Position numbers and translations under genes: made by a program. Shown here in pieces: positions 55,005-63,165 of a DNA stretch of 64,000 bases. Numbering within the stretch: position 1 is the first letter of the stretch; every line of letters starts with the position of its first letter. The stretch is from Caulobacter sp048541825. GTDB lineage: Bacteria > Pseudomonadota > Alphaproteobacteria > Caulobacterales > Caulobacteraceae. The notes below the pieces were generated by a model. That model was not told the origin of the DNA and did not search any database. It worked only from the letters and a program-made list of their open reading frames with translations. The stretch lies in assembly GCF_048541825.1 (NCBI RefSeq), contig NZ_CP183332.1, positions 1,798,001 through 1,862,000 on the forward strand, given 5' to 3'.

Positions 55005-56294
55005 TCAGATGCGCGCGACGCGCAAAAGGCGCGGTCGCTCTAGCACAGCGCGCAGTTTTTCGATGCGGCTAATCGCGTCGAGGAGATTGGATTCCGGAGT
55101 CGCATGGGTAACGAGCACAATCGGCACGCCGCCCGCACCCTCGACGGGCTTTTGCAGGAAGCTGTCGATGGAAACGCCGCACTCGGCCAGGGTTTCGGAG
55201 ATGGCGGCGATGGCGCCCGGCTCGTCGCGGACCATGATCCGCAGATAGGCCTTGCCCACCGTACGGCTGGGATCGACGGCGATGAACGGCTTGAGGTTTC
55301 CGGCTGGAGCCTGGAACACGGGACGCACGGCGCCGGTCATCACATCGGCGATGTCGGCGGCCACGGCGGCGGCGGTCGGCCCCGCGCCGGCGCCCGGGCC
55401 CTGCACGAAAATCCGGCCAACGCGACGGCCCTCGATGAACAGAGCGTTGAGCGCCCCGCCCGCCTGAGCCAGCGGATGCTCCAGCGGCGCCAGCGAGGGG
55501 TGCACCTTCACCGCCACGCCGTGATCGGTGCGCGCAGCCGAGGCGACGAGCTTGATCCGGTAGCCCAGATCCTTGGCCAGCTTGATGTCGAGCAGCTCGA
55601 CGGCCTCGATGCCCTCGATCTCGGCGGCCGCGAAATTGGGCGCGCAGCCAAAGGCCAGGGCCGCCAGGATGGTGATCTTGTGGCCGGCGTCGAAGCCGCC
55701 CACGTCCATGGTCGGATCGGCCTCGGCATAGCCCAGGGCCTGAGCCTCGCGCAGCACGTCGGCGAACGAACGGCCGGTCTTTTCCATCTCGCTGAGGATG
55801 AAGTTGCAGGTGCCGTTGAGAATGCCGGCGACGGAGTCGATGTCGTCGCCGACCAAAGCCTCGCGCATCATTTTCACGGCCGGCACGCCGCCCATGACAG
55901 CCGCCTCGAACAACAGCGGCACGCCCTGGGCTTCGGCCAGAGCCGCCAGCTCGGCGCCATGCTCTGCGATCAGGGCCTTGTTGGCGGTGACCACTGGCTT
56001 GCCGGCCTTCAGAGCCGTCTCGACCGCAGCCTTGGCCGGGCCGTCCGAACCGCCGACCAGTTCGACGAACAGGTCGATATCCGACGATCCAGCCAGGGCG
56101 ACGGGATCGTCGAACCAGGTCAGGCCCGAGATGTCGGTCGCGCGCGGCCGCGAGCGCGACCGCGCCGAGACGGCGGTGACGATGGCGCGGTCACCGGCCG
56201 GCGCGAAGTCGGGGCGCTCGGCCAGGAACTGCAGAAGGCCACCGCCAACCGTACCGAGACCGGCGACGCCGATGCGCCAGGTTTTGTTCGTCAT
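55005..56294 (-). CDS. hom: Homoserine dehydrogenase
   Basis: 429 residues: NAD(P)-binding GVAGLGTVGGGLLQF, catalytic region GTCNFILSEM and DVGGFDAGHKI, and a C-terminal ACT domain (about 345-429) for feedback by threonine. It reduces aspartate semialdehyde to homoserine. It follows the aminotransferase gene by 28 bp. Confidence 0.97.
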   Translation of the reverse strand: MTNKTWRIGVAGLGTVGGGLLQFLAERPDFAPAGDRAIVTAVSARSRSRPRATDISGLTWFDDPVALAGSSDIDLFVELVGGSDGPAKAAVETALKAGKPVVTANKALIAEHGAELAALAEAQGVPLLFEAAVMGGVPAVKMMREALVGDDIDSVAGILNGTCNFILSEMEKTGRSFADVLREAQALGYAEADPTMDVGGFDAGHKITILAALAFGCAPNFAAAEIEGIEAVELLDIKLAKDLGYRIKLVASAARTDHGVAVKVHPSLAPLEHPLAQAGGALNALFIEGRRVGRIFVQGPGAGAGPTAAAVAADIADVMTGAVRPVFQAPAGNLKPFIAVDPSRTVGKAYLRIMVRDEPGAIAAISETLAECGVSIDSFLQKPVEGAGGVPIVLVTHATPESNLLDAISRIEKLRAVLERPRLLRVARI

Positions 56295-56322
56295 CTTCGA
56301 ATCCTACTCGCGAAGCCCGTCC

Positions 56323-57543
56323 CTAGACCGGCTCCACCGAATTGTGGTGCTTGGCCAGGATGGCGTCGGCGTTGGTGATGAATTTCTTCACGTTGCGCGC
56401 GGCCTGACGGATGCGATGCTCGTTTTCGACCAGACCGATGCGGACATAGCCTTCGCCGTACTCACCAAACCCGACGCCCGGGGCCACGGCGACGCCGGCC
56501 TCCTCGATCAGCAGCTTGGAGAACACCATCGAGCCGGCCTCGCGATAGGCTTCCGGAATTTTCGCCCAGGCGAACATCGAGGCGGGCGGATTGGGAATGT
56601 CCCAACCCGCGCGGCCCATGGACGAGACCAGGGTGTCGCGGCGCGCCTTGTAGATGCCCCGGATTTCGTCGACGCAGTCCTGCGGTCCGTTCAGCGCGGC
56701 GGCGGCTGCAACCTGCACCGGCGTATAGGCGCCGTAATCCAGATAGGACTTCACGCGAGCCAGGGCCGCGCAGATACGGGCGTTGCCGACCACCATGCCC
56801 ACGCGCCAGCCGGCCATGGCGTAGGTCTTCGACAGCGAATTGACCTCCACGGCGATGTCCTTGGCGCCATTGACCTGCAGGATCGACGGCGGCGGGTTGT
56901 TCTCGAAATAGATCTCGCCATAGGCCACATCGCTGATCACCAGCAGGTCGTGCTTTTTGGCCAGCGCCACGGCGTCCTTGTAGAAGTCCAGGTCCACCGA
57001 CTGGGCGGTCGGATTGGACGGATAGGACAGGATCAGCACGCTGGGCGGCGGCACCGAGTGCTTCACCGCGCGGCTGATGTTGGATAGATAGTCCTCAGGT
57101 GTCAGGGCCGGTACGTGGCGGATGACGCCGCCAGCCATGATGAAGCCGAAGGCGTGGATCGGATAGGCCGGGTTCGGACAGATGATCACGTCGCCCGGCG
57201 CCGTCAGGGCCTGAGCGAGGTTGGCGAAGCCTTCCTTCGAGCCCAGGGTCGAGATCACCTCGGTGTCGGGATTCAGCTTTACGCCGAAGCGGCGGTCATA
57301 ATAGCCCGCCATGGCGCGACGCAGGCCGGGAATGCCCTTGGAGGCCGAGTAACGACCGGCCTTGGGATCACGGGCCGTCTCGATCAGCTTGTCGACGATG
57401 TGCTGCGGCGTCGGCATGTCGGGATTGCCCATGCCGAAGTCGATGATGTCGGTCCCCTCGGCGCGGAGGCGCGCCTTGATCTTGTTGACCTCTTCGAAGA
57501 CGTAGGGCGGAAGGCGGCGGATGCGATGAAAATCGGTGGTCAT
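56323..57543 (-). CDS. Class I/II aminotransferase, AlaC-like
   Basis: 406 residues, a fold type I PLP enzyme. PLP lysine in NSLSKTYAMAGWR, the arginine for carboxylate binding in YVRIGLVEN, and SYPSNPTAQ. Sequence is of the AlaC (glutamate-pyruvate) group rather than classic AspC. Its place before hom hints at amino acid synthesis from aspartate or pyruvate. Confidence 0.9.
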   Translation of the reverse strand: MTTDFHRIRRLPPYVFEEVNKIKARLRAEGTDIIDFGMGNPDMPTPQHIVDKLIETARDPKAGRYSASKGIPGLRRAMAGYYDRRFGVKLNPDTEVISTLGSKEGFANLAQALTAPGDVIICPNPAYPIHAFGFIMAGGVIRHVPALTPEDYLSNISRAVKHSVPPPSVLILSYPSNPTAQSVDLDFYKDAVALAKKHDLLVISDVAYGEIYFENNPPPSILQVNGAKDIAVEVNSLSKTYAMAGWRVGMVVGNARICAALARVKSYLDYGAYTPVQVAAAAALNGPQDCVDEIRGIYKARRDTLVSSMGRAGWDIPNPPASMFAWAKIPEAYREAGSMVFSKLLIEEAGVAVAPGVGFGEYGEGYVRIGLVENEHRIRQAARNVKKFITNADAILAKHHNSVEPV

Positions 57544-57653
57544 TTTGGGGCTCTATGCGCCGCTCCGGCGCTTTGGGAGCAAAAGTCGGGCATGGATAGA
57601 CCCCGATCGGGGCCTCGCCAAGCCAGTTCAAGGAAGATTATGCCTTCGCCGGC

Positions 57654-58097
57654 CTATTTGGGCTGCGACGAAGGCGCGCTAGCTCGGCCACGCGCCGCCG
57701 CTGCGAAGGCTTCGGTCTCGGCGCGGTCGGCATCGGTAGGCGCGCCAAAATCGGGCGCCTTGGCGGCCGCGCGCGCGCGGGCGGCGTAGCCCTCAGTGTC
57801 GGTCAGCTTGAAGGTTTCCGGCGCTGCGTCGCGACGCAGCTTGGCGGCGGCGCGCTGTTCGGCCTCCACCACAGCCTTGATGCGGGCCGGTCCGCGCACA
57901 TCGGTGGGGACGGCGGGGATGTCGGCGAAGGACGGACGACGGCCCTTGTGGCGCGCAGCGGCGCGCGTCGCCTCGGCGATCGGCGAAGACGGATCGACCT
58001 TGGCAGCCTTGAACGGCGAGGCGCAGCCCGACACGGTCAGAGCCGTGAGACCGATAAGCACGCCGAGCCGTGCGATTTTGCCTGTTGCGCCGTTCAT
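57654..58097 (-). CDS. Putative lipoprotein of unknown function
   Basis: The ATG at 58097 gives 147 residues. A signal peptide ends in the lipobox VSGC, about residue 25. The rest is Ala/Arg/Glu-rich and probably helical, with no recognised domain; segments RRPSFADIPAVPTDVRGP and GYAARARAAAKAPDFG are notable. It lies opposite phaC across a 95-bp divergent gap. Confidence 0.75.
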   Translation of the reverse strand: MNGATGKIARLGVLIGLTALTVSGCASPFKAAKVDPSSPIAEATRAAARHKGRRPSFADIPAVPTDVRGPARIKAVVEAEQRAAAKLRRDAAPETFKLTDTEGYAARARAAAKAPDFGAPTDADRAETEAFAAAARGRASAPSSQPK

Positions 58098-58192
58098 CTT
58101 GTCTCCGATCTTATGCGATGATCGCGACGAACAAAAGGCCGCGCGCGTCGGCAAGCTGACGAGACGGTAGAAAAGAAGCGGGAAGAACCAGC

Positions 58193-60187
58193 ATGGTTAC
58201 GGCGAAAACACCCCCAAAGCCGCGCAAGGCCGCTGCTTCCAAGGCGAAAACGACCTCTCCCAAGCCCAAGGCTATCGCCAAGCCTCCAGTCCCGCCGCCC
58301 GAACAACCGCCGCTTCAGGAAGCGCCCAGGCCGCAAGCCGAATCGGCCCGAGCCCACGCGGCTTCTCCAATCGCGCCATCGATGCCCGGTTTGGATGCGA
58401 TGATGTCACCCGATCAGCGTCAGATGCTGGAGACACTGTCGGCCAATCTGGCCCGCGCCGCGGTGACCGCCCAGGGCGCCATCGCCGAAGCCGCCCTGCG
58501 CCAGGCCGATCGTCCAGCCGCGCTGAATGCCGACCCGTTCCACGTCGCCCCGGCCATGAACGAGGTGATGTCCGGCCTGGCCGCCCAGCCCGACCGCATG
58601 CTGCGCGCCCAGGCCGATCTTTTTGGTCGCTATATGGAGCTTTGGCAGTCGGCCGCCCGTCGCGCCGCTGGCGAAGACACCAAGCCCGTCGTGACCCCTG
58701 CCAGCGGCGACAAGCGGTTCAACGACCCCGACTGGGCGTCCAACCCCATGTTCGACATGATGAAGCAGTCCTACCTGCTGACCTCGAACTGGCTGAACGG
58801 CCTGGTGTCCGGGGTCGAGGGCGTCGATCCGGCTTCGAAGCGTCGGGTTGAATTCTTCACCAAGATGCTGACCGACGCCTTCTCACCGTCGAACTTCCTG
58901 ATCTCCAACCCCGCCGCCCTGCGCGAGGTGATGCAAACCAATGGCGAGAGCCTGGTGAGGGGCATGGAGAATTTTGCCGCCGACCTGGATCGCGGCGGCG
59001 GTCAGCTGGCCATCAGCCAGACCGACCTGGAGAAGTTCAAGGTCGGTGAGAACGTCGCCACAGCCCCGGGCAAGGTGGTCTACCAGAACGACATCCTGCA
59101 GCTGCTGCAGTTCGATCCGACCACGGAGCAGGTACACGAGATCCCCCTGCTGATCTTCCCGCCGTGGATCAACAAGTTCTACATCATGGACCTGCGGGCC
59201 GAGAATTCGATGATCCGCTGGCTGACCGGCCAGGGCTTCACGGTGTTCGTGACCTCGTGGGTCAATCCCGACGCCAAACTGGCTGCCAAGACCTTCGAGG
59301 ACTACATGCTGGAGGGCATCTATGACGCCACCCAGCAGGTCATGACCCAGACCGGAGTCGATAGGGTCAACACCGTCGGTTACTGCATCGGCGGCACCCT
59401 GCTGTCCTGCGCCCTGGCCCACATGGCCGCCAGGGGCGACAAGCGGATCAATTCGGCGACGTTCTTTGCGGCCCAGCAGGACTTCGCCGAGGCTGGCGAC
59501 CTGTTGCTGTTCACCAACGAGGAATGGCTGCAGTCGATCGAGCAGCAGATGGACGCGACGGGCGGCTTCCTGCCCAGCCAGTCGATGGCAGACACCTTCA
59601 ACGCCCTGCGCGGCAACGACCTGATCTGGTCGTTCTTCATCAGCAATTATCTGATGGGCAAGGAGCCCCGCCCCTTTGACCTGCTGTTCTGGAACGCCGA
59701 CCAGACCCGCATGCCCAAGTCGCTGCACATGTTCTATCTGCGCAACTTCTACAAGGACAACGCCCTGACCAGCGGCGCCCTGACGTTGGGCGGTGAAAAG
59801 CTGGACCTGTCCAAGGTGGGGATCCCGATCTATGTCCAGTCGTCCAAGGACGACCACATCGCCCCCTACCGCAGCATCTATCGCGGCGCGCGAGCTTTTG
59901 GCGGACCGGTGACCTTCACCATGGCCGGCTCAGGCCACATAGCCGGCGTGATCAATCACCCCGACGCCAAGAAGTACCAGCACTGGACCAATGACACCCT
60001 GCCCGGCTCGGTCGAGGCCTGGATCTCGGGCGCACTGGAGCATCCGGGCTCGTGGTGGCCGCACTGGGCTGAGTGGCTGCGCGCCAAGTCCGGCCCGCTG
60101 GTCCCGGCCCGCGACCCGGCCAAGGGCAAGCTCAAGCCGATCGAGGACGCTCCCGGCAGCTATGTGCGGGTGCGATCCGACACCTGA
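58193..60187 (+). CDS. phaC: Class I poly(3-hydroxyalkanoate) synthase
   Basis: 664 residues, about 75 longer than the Ralstonia enzyme owing to a Lys/Pro/Ala-rich N-terminal extension of about 70 residues. The lipase-like box GYCIGGT holds the catalytic cysteine, with Asp in SKDDHIAPY and His in GSGHIAGV. It polymerises hydroxyacyl-CoA into storage granules. No phaA, phaB or phasin genes lie nearby. Confidence 0.96.
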   Translation: MVTAKTPPKPRKAAASKAKTTSPKPKAIAKPPVPPPEQPPLQEAPRPQAESARAHAASPIAPSMPGLDAMMSPDQRQMLETLSANLARAAVTAQGAIAEAALRQADRPAALNADPFHVAPAMNEVMSGLAAQPDRMLRAQADLFGRYMELWQSAARRAAGEDTKPVVTPASGDKRFNDPDWASNPMFDMMKQSYLLTSNWLNGLVSGVEGVDPASKRRVEFFTKMLTDAFSPSNFLISNPAALREVMQTNGESLVRGMENFAADLDRGGGQLAISQTDLEKFKVGENVATAPGKVVYQNDILQLLQFDPTTEQVHEIPLLIFPPWINKFYIMDLRAENSMIRWLTGQGFTVFVTSWVNPDAKLAAKTFEDYMLEGIYDATQQVMTQTGVDRVNTVGYCIGGTLLSCALAHMAARGDKRINSATFFAAQQDFAEAGDLLLFTNEEWLQSIEQQMDATGGFLPSQSMADTFNALRGNDLIWSFFISNYLMGKEPRPFDLLFWNADQTRMPKSLHMFYLRNFYKDNALTSGALTLGGEKLDLSKVGIPIYVQSSKDDHIAPYRSIYRGARAFGGPVTFTMAGSGHIAGVINHPDAKKYQHWTNDTLPGSVEAWISGALEHPGSWWPHWAEWLRAKSGPLVPARDPAKGKLKPIEDAPGSYVRVRSDT

Positions 60188-60257
60188 TCGTTGATAATAC
60201 ACTCACTGGACGGCGTTCGCCCAAAACTCGCCAGGATTGCAGTAGAGCTTCCCCGCC

Positions 60258-60872
60258 ATGCTCGCGATCAGCCGCCGTACGACCCTGGGAATGATTCTCG
60301 CCGCGCCGGCGTTTGGCGCGGCGGCGGCGACGCGCGACGGCAGGGATCTGGCCATGGCGGCGCGCGAGCAGATCGGGGTGACCAAGGCCTATGACGCCAG
60401 CTATCGGGCTATCGCCTATCCGCTAGGCGACGTGCTGCGCACGACCGGCGTCTGCGCTGACGTGCTGGTCCGCGCAGCCCGCGACGCCTGGCAGATCGAC
60501 CTGCAGCAGCGGGTCCACGAGGACATGGTTCGAAACTTCGACGCCTACCCCTCGCGCAGAACCTGGGGCCTTAAGAGGCCGGATTCCAATATCGATCACC
60601 GTCGGGTGCTGAACCTGGAAACCTATCTGCAGCGCCAGGGCGCCCTGCTGAGCCGAACAACGCGACGAGCGGCAGGCGATAGCTTCGACGAACCTCGCCC
60701 GGGTGACATCCTCACCTGGCGGGTATGGGGCGAGCGCCCTCACCTCGGCATCGTGGCGCGCGGCCCCGACAGCGCGCGTGTGGTGCACAATATCGGCGTC
60801 GGAACCAAGGAGGAGCCGCTATGGATGTTCAAGCTCCACGCGGCCGTGGCGCACTATCGCTGGCGAGGCTGA
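60258..60872 (+). CDS. DUF1287-family exported protein
   Basis: 204 residues. The N-terminus has SRRTTLG followed by a hydrophobic stretch, so export is likely and a Tat route possible. Segments TGVCADVLVRAARDA and DSNIDHRRVLNLETYLQR with PGDILTWR and HLGIVA match DUF1287 and hint at an NlpC/P60-like cysteine peptidase fold. Convergent with argC. Confidence 0.85.
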   Translation: MLAISRRTTLGMILAAPAFGAAAATRDGRDLAMAAREQIGVTKAYDASYRAIAYPLGDVLRTTGVCADVLVRAARDAWQIDLQQRVHEDMVRNFDAYPSRRTWGLKRPDSNIDHRRVLNLETYLQRQGALLSRTTRRAAGDSFDEPRPGDILTWRVWGERPHLGIVARGPDSARVVHNIGVGTKEEPLWMFKLHAAVAHYRWRG

Positions 60873-60889
60873 GCAGTCGCGGCGACGGC

Positions 60890-61837
60890 CTACAGACCCG
60901 CAGCCTCGTGCAGGCCCAGCGCCAGGTTGAGATTCTGCACCGCTGCGCCAGACGCGCCCTTGCCCAGATTGTCGAGCAGGGCCACCAGACGGGCCTGGCC
61001 ACTGGTGTCGGAACCGAAGACGAAGATCTTCAGGCGATTGGTGCCATTCAGGCCTTCCGGATCCAGCGTGGTCATCGCCTTGGCCTCGTCCAGCGACGCG
61101 ACCTGGACGAACTGTTCGCCCCGGTAGTGGGCCGCGTAGGCGGCGTGGATGTCATGCAGGCAGCGGCCGTCTTCCAGCGTCGCCAGGTGCAGCGGCAGCT
61201 CCACCAGCATGCCCTGGGCGTATCGGCCCACGGCGGGGGTGAAGATCGGCCGGGTCAGCAGTCCGCCGTGCTTCTGGATCTCGGGCACATGCTTGTGCGA
61301 CAGGCCCATGGCATAGATCCGGTAAGGAACCTGGGTGTAGTTCGGCGCGGCTTCGTCCTCGAACTCGGCGATCATGGCCTTGCCGCCGCCGGTGTAGCCG
61401 GAGACGGCGTTGAACGAGATCGGCAGGTCGGCGGGCAGGATGCCGGCCGAGACCAGCGGCCGGGTCAGGGCGATGGCGCCGGTGGCGTAACAACCAGGGT
61501 TGGAAATCCGCTTCGCGGCGGCAATCTTGCCGCGCTGCTCGCGGTCGAGCTCCGCGAAGCCGTAGGTCCAGTCCCCCACCGTGCGATAGGCCGTCGAGGC
61601 GTCGATCACCTTCACCGACGAGTTGTCGATCAGGGCGACCGCCTCCTTGGAAGCCTCATCGGGCAGGCACAGGATAACGGCGTCGGCGCTGTTGAGCATC
61701 TCCGCCCGCGCGGCCGGGTCCTTGCGCTTGTCGGGATCGATCGAGATCAGCTGAAGATCGGTGCGGCCGACCAGACGCTCGCGGATCTGCAGACCCGTGG
61801 TGCCCGCTTCGCCATCGATGAAGACCCTGGGCGTCAT
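60890..61837 (-). CDS. argC: N-acetyl-gamma-glutamyl-phosphate reductase, type 2
   Basis: The ATG at 61837 gives 315 residues, the shorter type 2 form. The NADP-binding region FIDGEAGTTGLQIRERL, catalytic Cys in SNPGCYATGA, and the His in AMGLSHKHVPE are present. It reduces acetylglutamyl phosphate in arginine synthesis. It lies 143 bp downstream of rpsI behind a terminator hairpin. Confidence 0.96.
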   Translation of the reverse strand: MTPRVFIDGEAGTTGLQIRERLVGRTDLQLISIDPDKRKDPAARAEMLNSADAVILCLPDEASKEAVALIDNSSVKVIDASTAYRTVGDWTYGFAELDREQRGKIAAAKRISNPGCYATGAIALTRPLVSAGILPADLPISFNAVSGYTGGGKAMIAEFEDEAAPNYTQVPYRIYAMGLSHKHVPEIQKHGGLLTRPIFTPAVGRYAQGMLVELPLHLATLEDGRCLHDIHAAYAAHYRGEQFVQVASLDEAKAMTTLDPEGLNGTNRLKIFVFGSDTSGQARLVALLDNLGKGASGAAVQNLNLALGLHEAAGL

Positions 61838-61924
61838 GCTGACTTCCGATCCAGACAAAAAGCATTGACGCGTGACGGGCGCCGAAACCGGCATCCACTT
61901 TCGGCTGTCACGCTAAGCAACAAA

Positions 61925-61957
61925 GAAAAAGGGCGCTCCGGTTTCCCGAAGCGCCCT
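61925..61957 (-). terminator. Terminator of the rplM-rpsI operon
   Basis: On the reverse strand a twelve-pair stem with one G-T pair (61930-61941 with 61946-61957) and a four-base loop is followed by TTTTTC. It lies 24 bases after the rpsI stop and before argC. Confidence 0.88.
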
Positions 61958-61980
61958 TTTCCAAACGCAGTGAACCGCGT

Positions 61981-62454
61981 TTAGCGCTTCGAGAACTGGA
62001 AGCTACGACGGGCCTTGGCCTTGCCGTACTTCTTGCGCTCGACCACGCGGCTGTCGCGCGTCAGGAAGCCGTGCGGCTTCAGGACGGGACGCAGCGAGGG
62101 TTCATAGTAGGTCAGGGCCTTGGACAGGCCGTGGCGCACGGCGCCGGCCTGGCCCGAGAGGCCCGAACCTTCAACGGTGACGACGACGTCGAACTGGCCC
62201 AGGCGGTCGGTGACCTGCAGGGGCTGAGCGATCATCATGCGCAGAACCGGACGCGCGAAGTAAACTTCCTGGTCGCGGCCGTTGATGGTGATGGTGCCCT
62301 TGCCGGGCTTGATCCAGACGCGAGCGATCGCGTTCTTGCGCTTGCCGGTCGCATAGGCGCGGCCCTGGGCGTCGATCTTCTGGACGGCCGGAGCGGCCGC
62401 TTCGGGGTTGCTGGACAGGCTGGCCAGCGCGTCAAAGCCTTGAGCTTCGGACAT
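61981..62454 (-). CDS. rpsI: 30S ribosomal protein S9
   Basis: 157 residues: an N-terminal extension of about 30 residues before the conserved AYATGKRKNAIARVW, then GSGLSGQAGAVRHG and the arginine-rich tail ending FQFSKR, which reaches the P-site tRNA. It starts 3 bp after rplM. Confidence 0.98.
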   Translation of the reverse strand: MSEAQGFDALASLSSNPEAAAPAVQKIDAQGRAYATGKRKNAIARVWIKPGKGTITINGRDQEVYFARPVLRMMIAQPLQVTDRLGQFDVVVTVEGSGLSGQAGAVRHGLSKALTYYEPSLRPVLKPHGFLTRDSRVVERKKYGKAKARRSFQFSKR

Positions 62455-62457
62455 GAC

Positions 62458-62931
62458 TTAGGCGCTCCGGGTGTTTTTGGCGTTGCGCGCAGCGAAATCG
62501 ATCGCTTCCGGGCTCTGCGCTTGGTGCGGGTGCTCACCGTTGTTGTAGATGAGCAGGTGCGTCAGCTGCTTGCGGGCCAAGGGGCTTTCCTTGGGCAGCA
62601 TGCGCTCGACGGCCTTTTCGAGGACGCGTTCCGGGAAGCGGCCTTCCAGCAGCTTGCGCGGGGTGGTCGACTTGACGCCGCCCGGGTGACCGGTGTGGCG
62701 ATAGTAGATCTTGTCGTCCATCTTCTTGCCGGTGAACTTCACCTTGTCGGCGTTGATCACGACGACGAAGTCGCCACAGTCAACGTTGGGGGTGTAGTCG
62801 GGACGATGCTTGCCGCGAAGACGCATGGCGATGAACGTCGCCAGACGACCGACAACGGCGTCTTGGGCGTCGACCACGATCCACTTCTTCTCGACCTCGG
62901 CAGGCTTCAGAGAAGCCGTGGTCTTTTGCAT
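62458..62931 (-). CDS. rplM: 50S ribosomal protein L13
   Basis: The ATG at 62931 gives 157 residues. Conserved VDAQDAVVGRLAT, KFTGKKMDDKIYYRHTG and AVERMLPKESP are present. It is the first gene of the standard rplM-rpsI operon. Confidence 0.98.
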   Translation of the reverse strand: MQKTTASLKPAEVEKKWIVVDAQDAVVGRLATFIAMRLRGKHRPDYTPNVDCGDFVVVINADKVKFTGKKMDDKIYYRHTGHPGGVKSTTPRKLLEGRFPERVLEKAVERMLPKESPLARKQLTHLLIYNNGEHPHQAQSPEAIDFAARNAKNTRSA

Positions 62932-62997
62932 GGGATTGATCCGTATTCCTTGTGCGTCAGGAGCCAAAGGAAACGGCCCCGTCTGCGTGAGGGCCGG

Positions 62998-63026
62998 CAG
63001 GTACAGGAGGGTTTGCCAGCTGTCAA
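62998..63026 (-). promoter_or_regulatory. Candidate rplM-rpsI promoter
   Basis: On the reverse strand TTGACA (63021-63026) is followed after 17 bases by TACCTG (62998-63003), 67-95 bases before the rplM start. The -35 is consensus, as expected for a strong ribosomal protein promoter. Confidence 0.65.
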
Positions 63027-63050
63027 CAATGCGCACGCAAGAAACTCGAC

Positions 63051-63073
63051 AAACCCTTACAGCACAAGGGTTT
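63051..63073. repeat. Inverted repeat upstream of rplM
   Basis: A perfect eight-base inverted repeat AAACCCTT / AAGGGTTT with a seven-base spacer. It sits upstream of the rplM -35. It is not a terminator because no T-run follows. Confidence 0.6.
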
Positions 63074-63082
63074 GCACGATGC

Positions 63083-63096
63083 GGTATTATAATACC
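63083..63096. repeat. 14-bp perfect palindrome containing TATAAT
   Basis: GGTATTATAATACC is a perfect palindrome and includes a TATAAT hexamer on both strands. No good -35 lies 16-18 bases away on either strand, so an operator is at least as likely as a promoter. Confidence 0.5.
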
Positions 63097-63106
63097 TCGC
63101 CATGGG

Positions 63107-63148
63107 GCGTCATAGCAGCGTCATGCAAGGCGGGCATAGGGCAGTCAT
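63107..63148 (+). promoter_or_regulatory. Candidate pair of PhoB boxes before the DUF839/PhoX-like gene
   Basis: GCGTCAT repeats at 63107 and 63118, and CGGGCAT with CAGTCAT at 63131 and 63142, give two pairs of 7-bp half-sites, each at 11-bp spacing, as in Pho boxes. They lie 18-59 bases before the start codon. Confidence 0.55.
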
Positions 63149-63165
63149 ATCCTGGAGCCCTTGCC

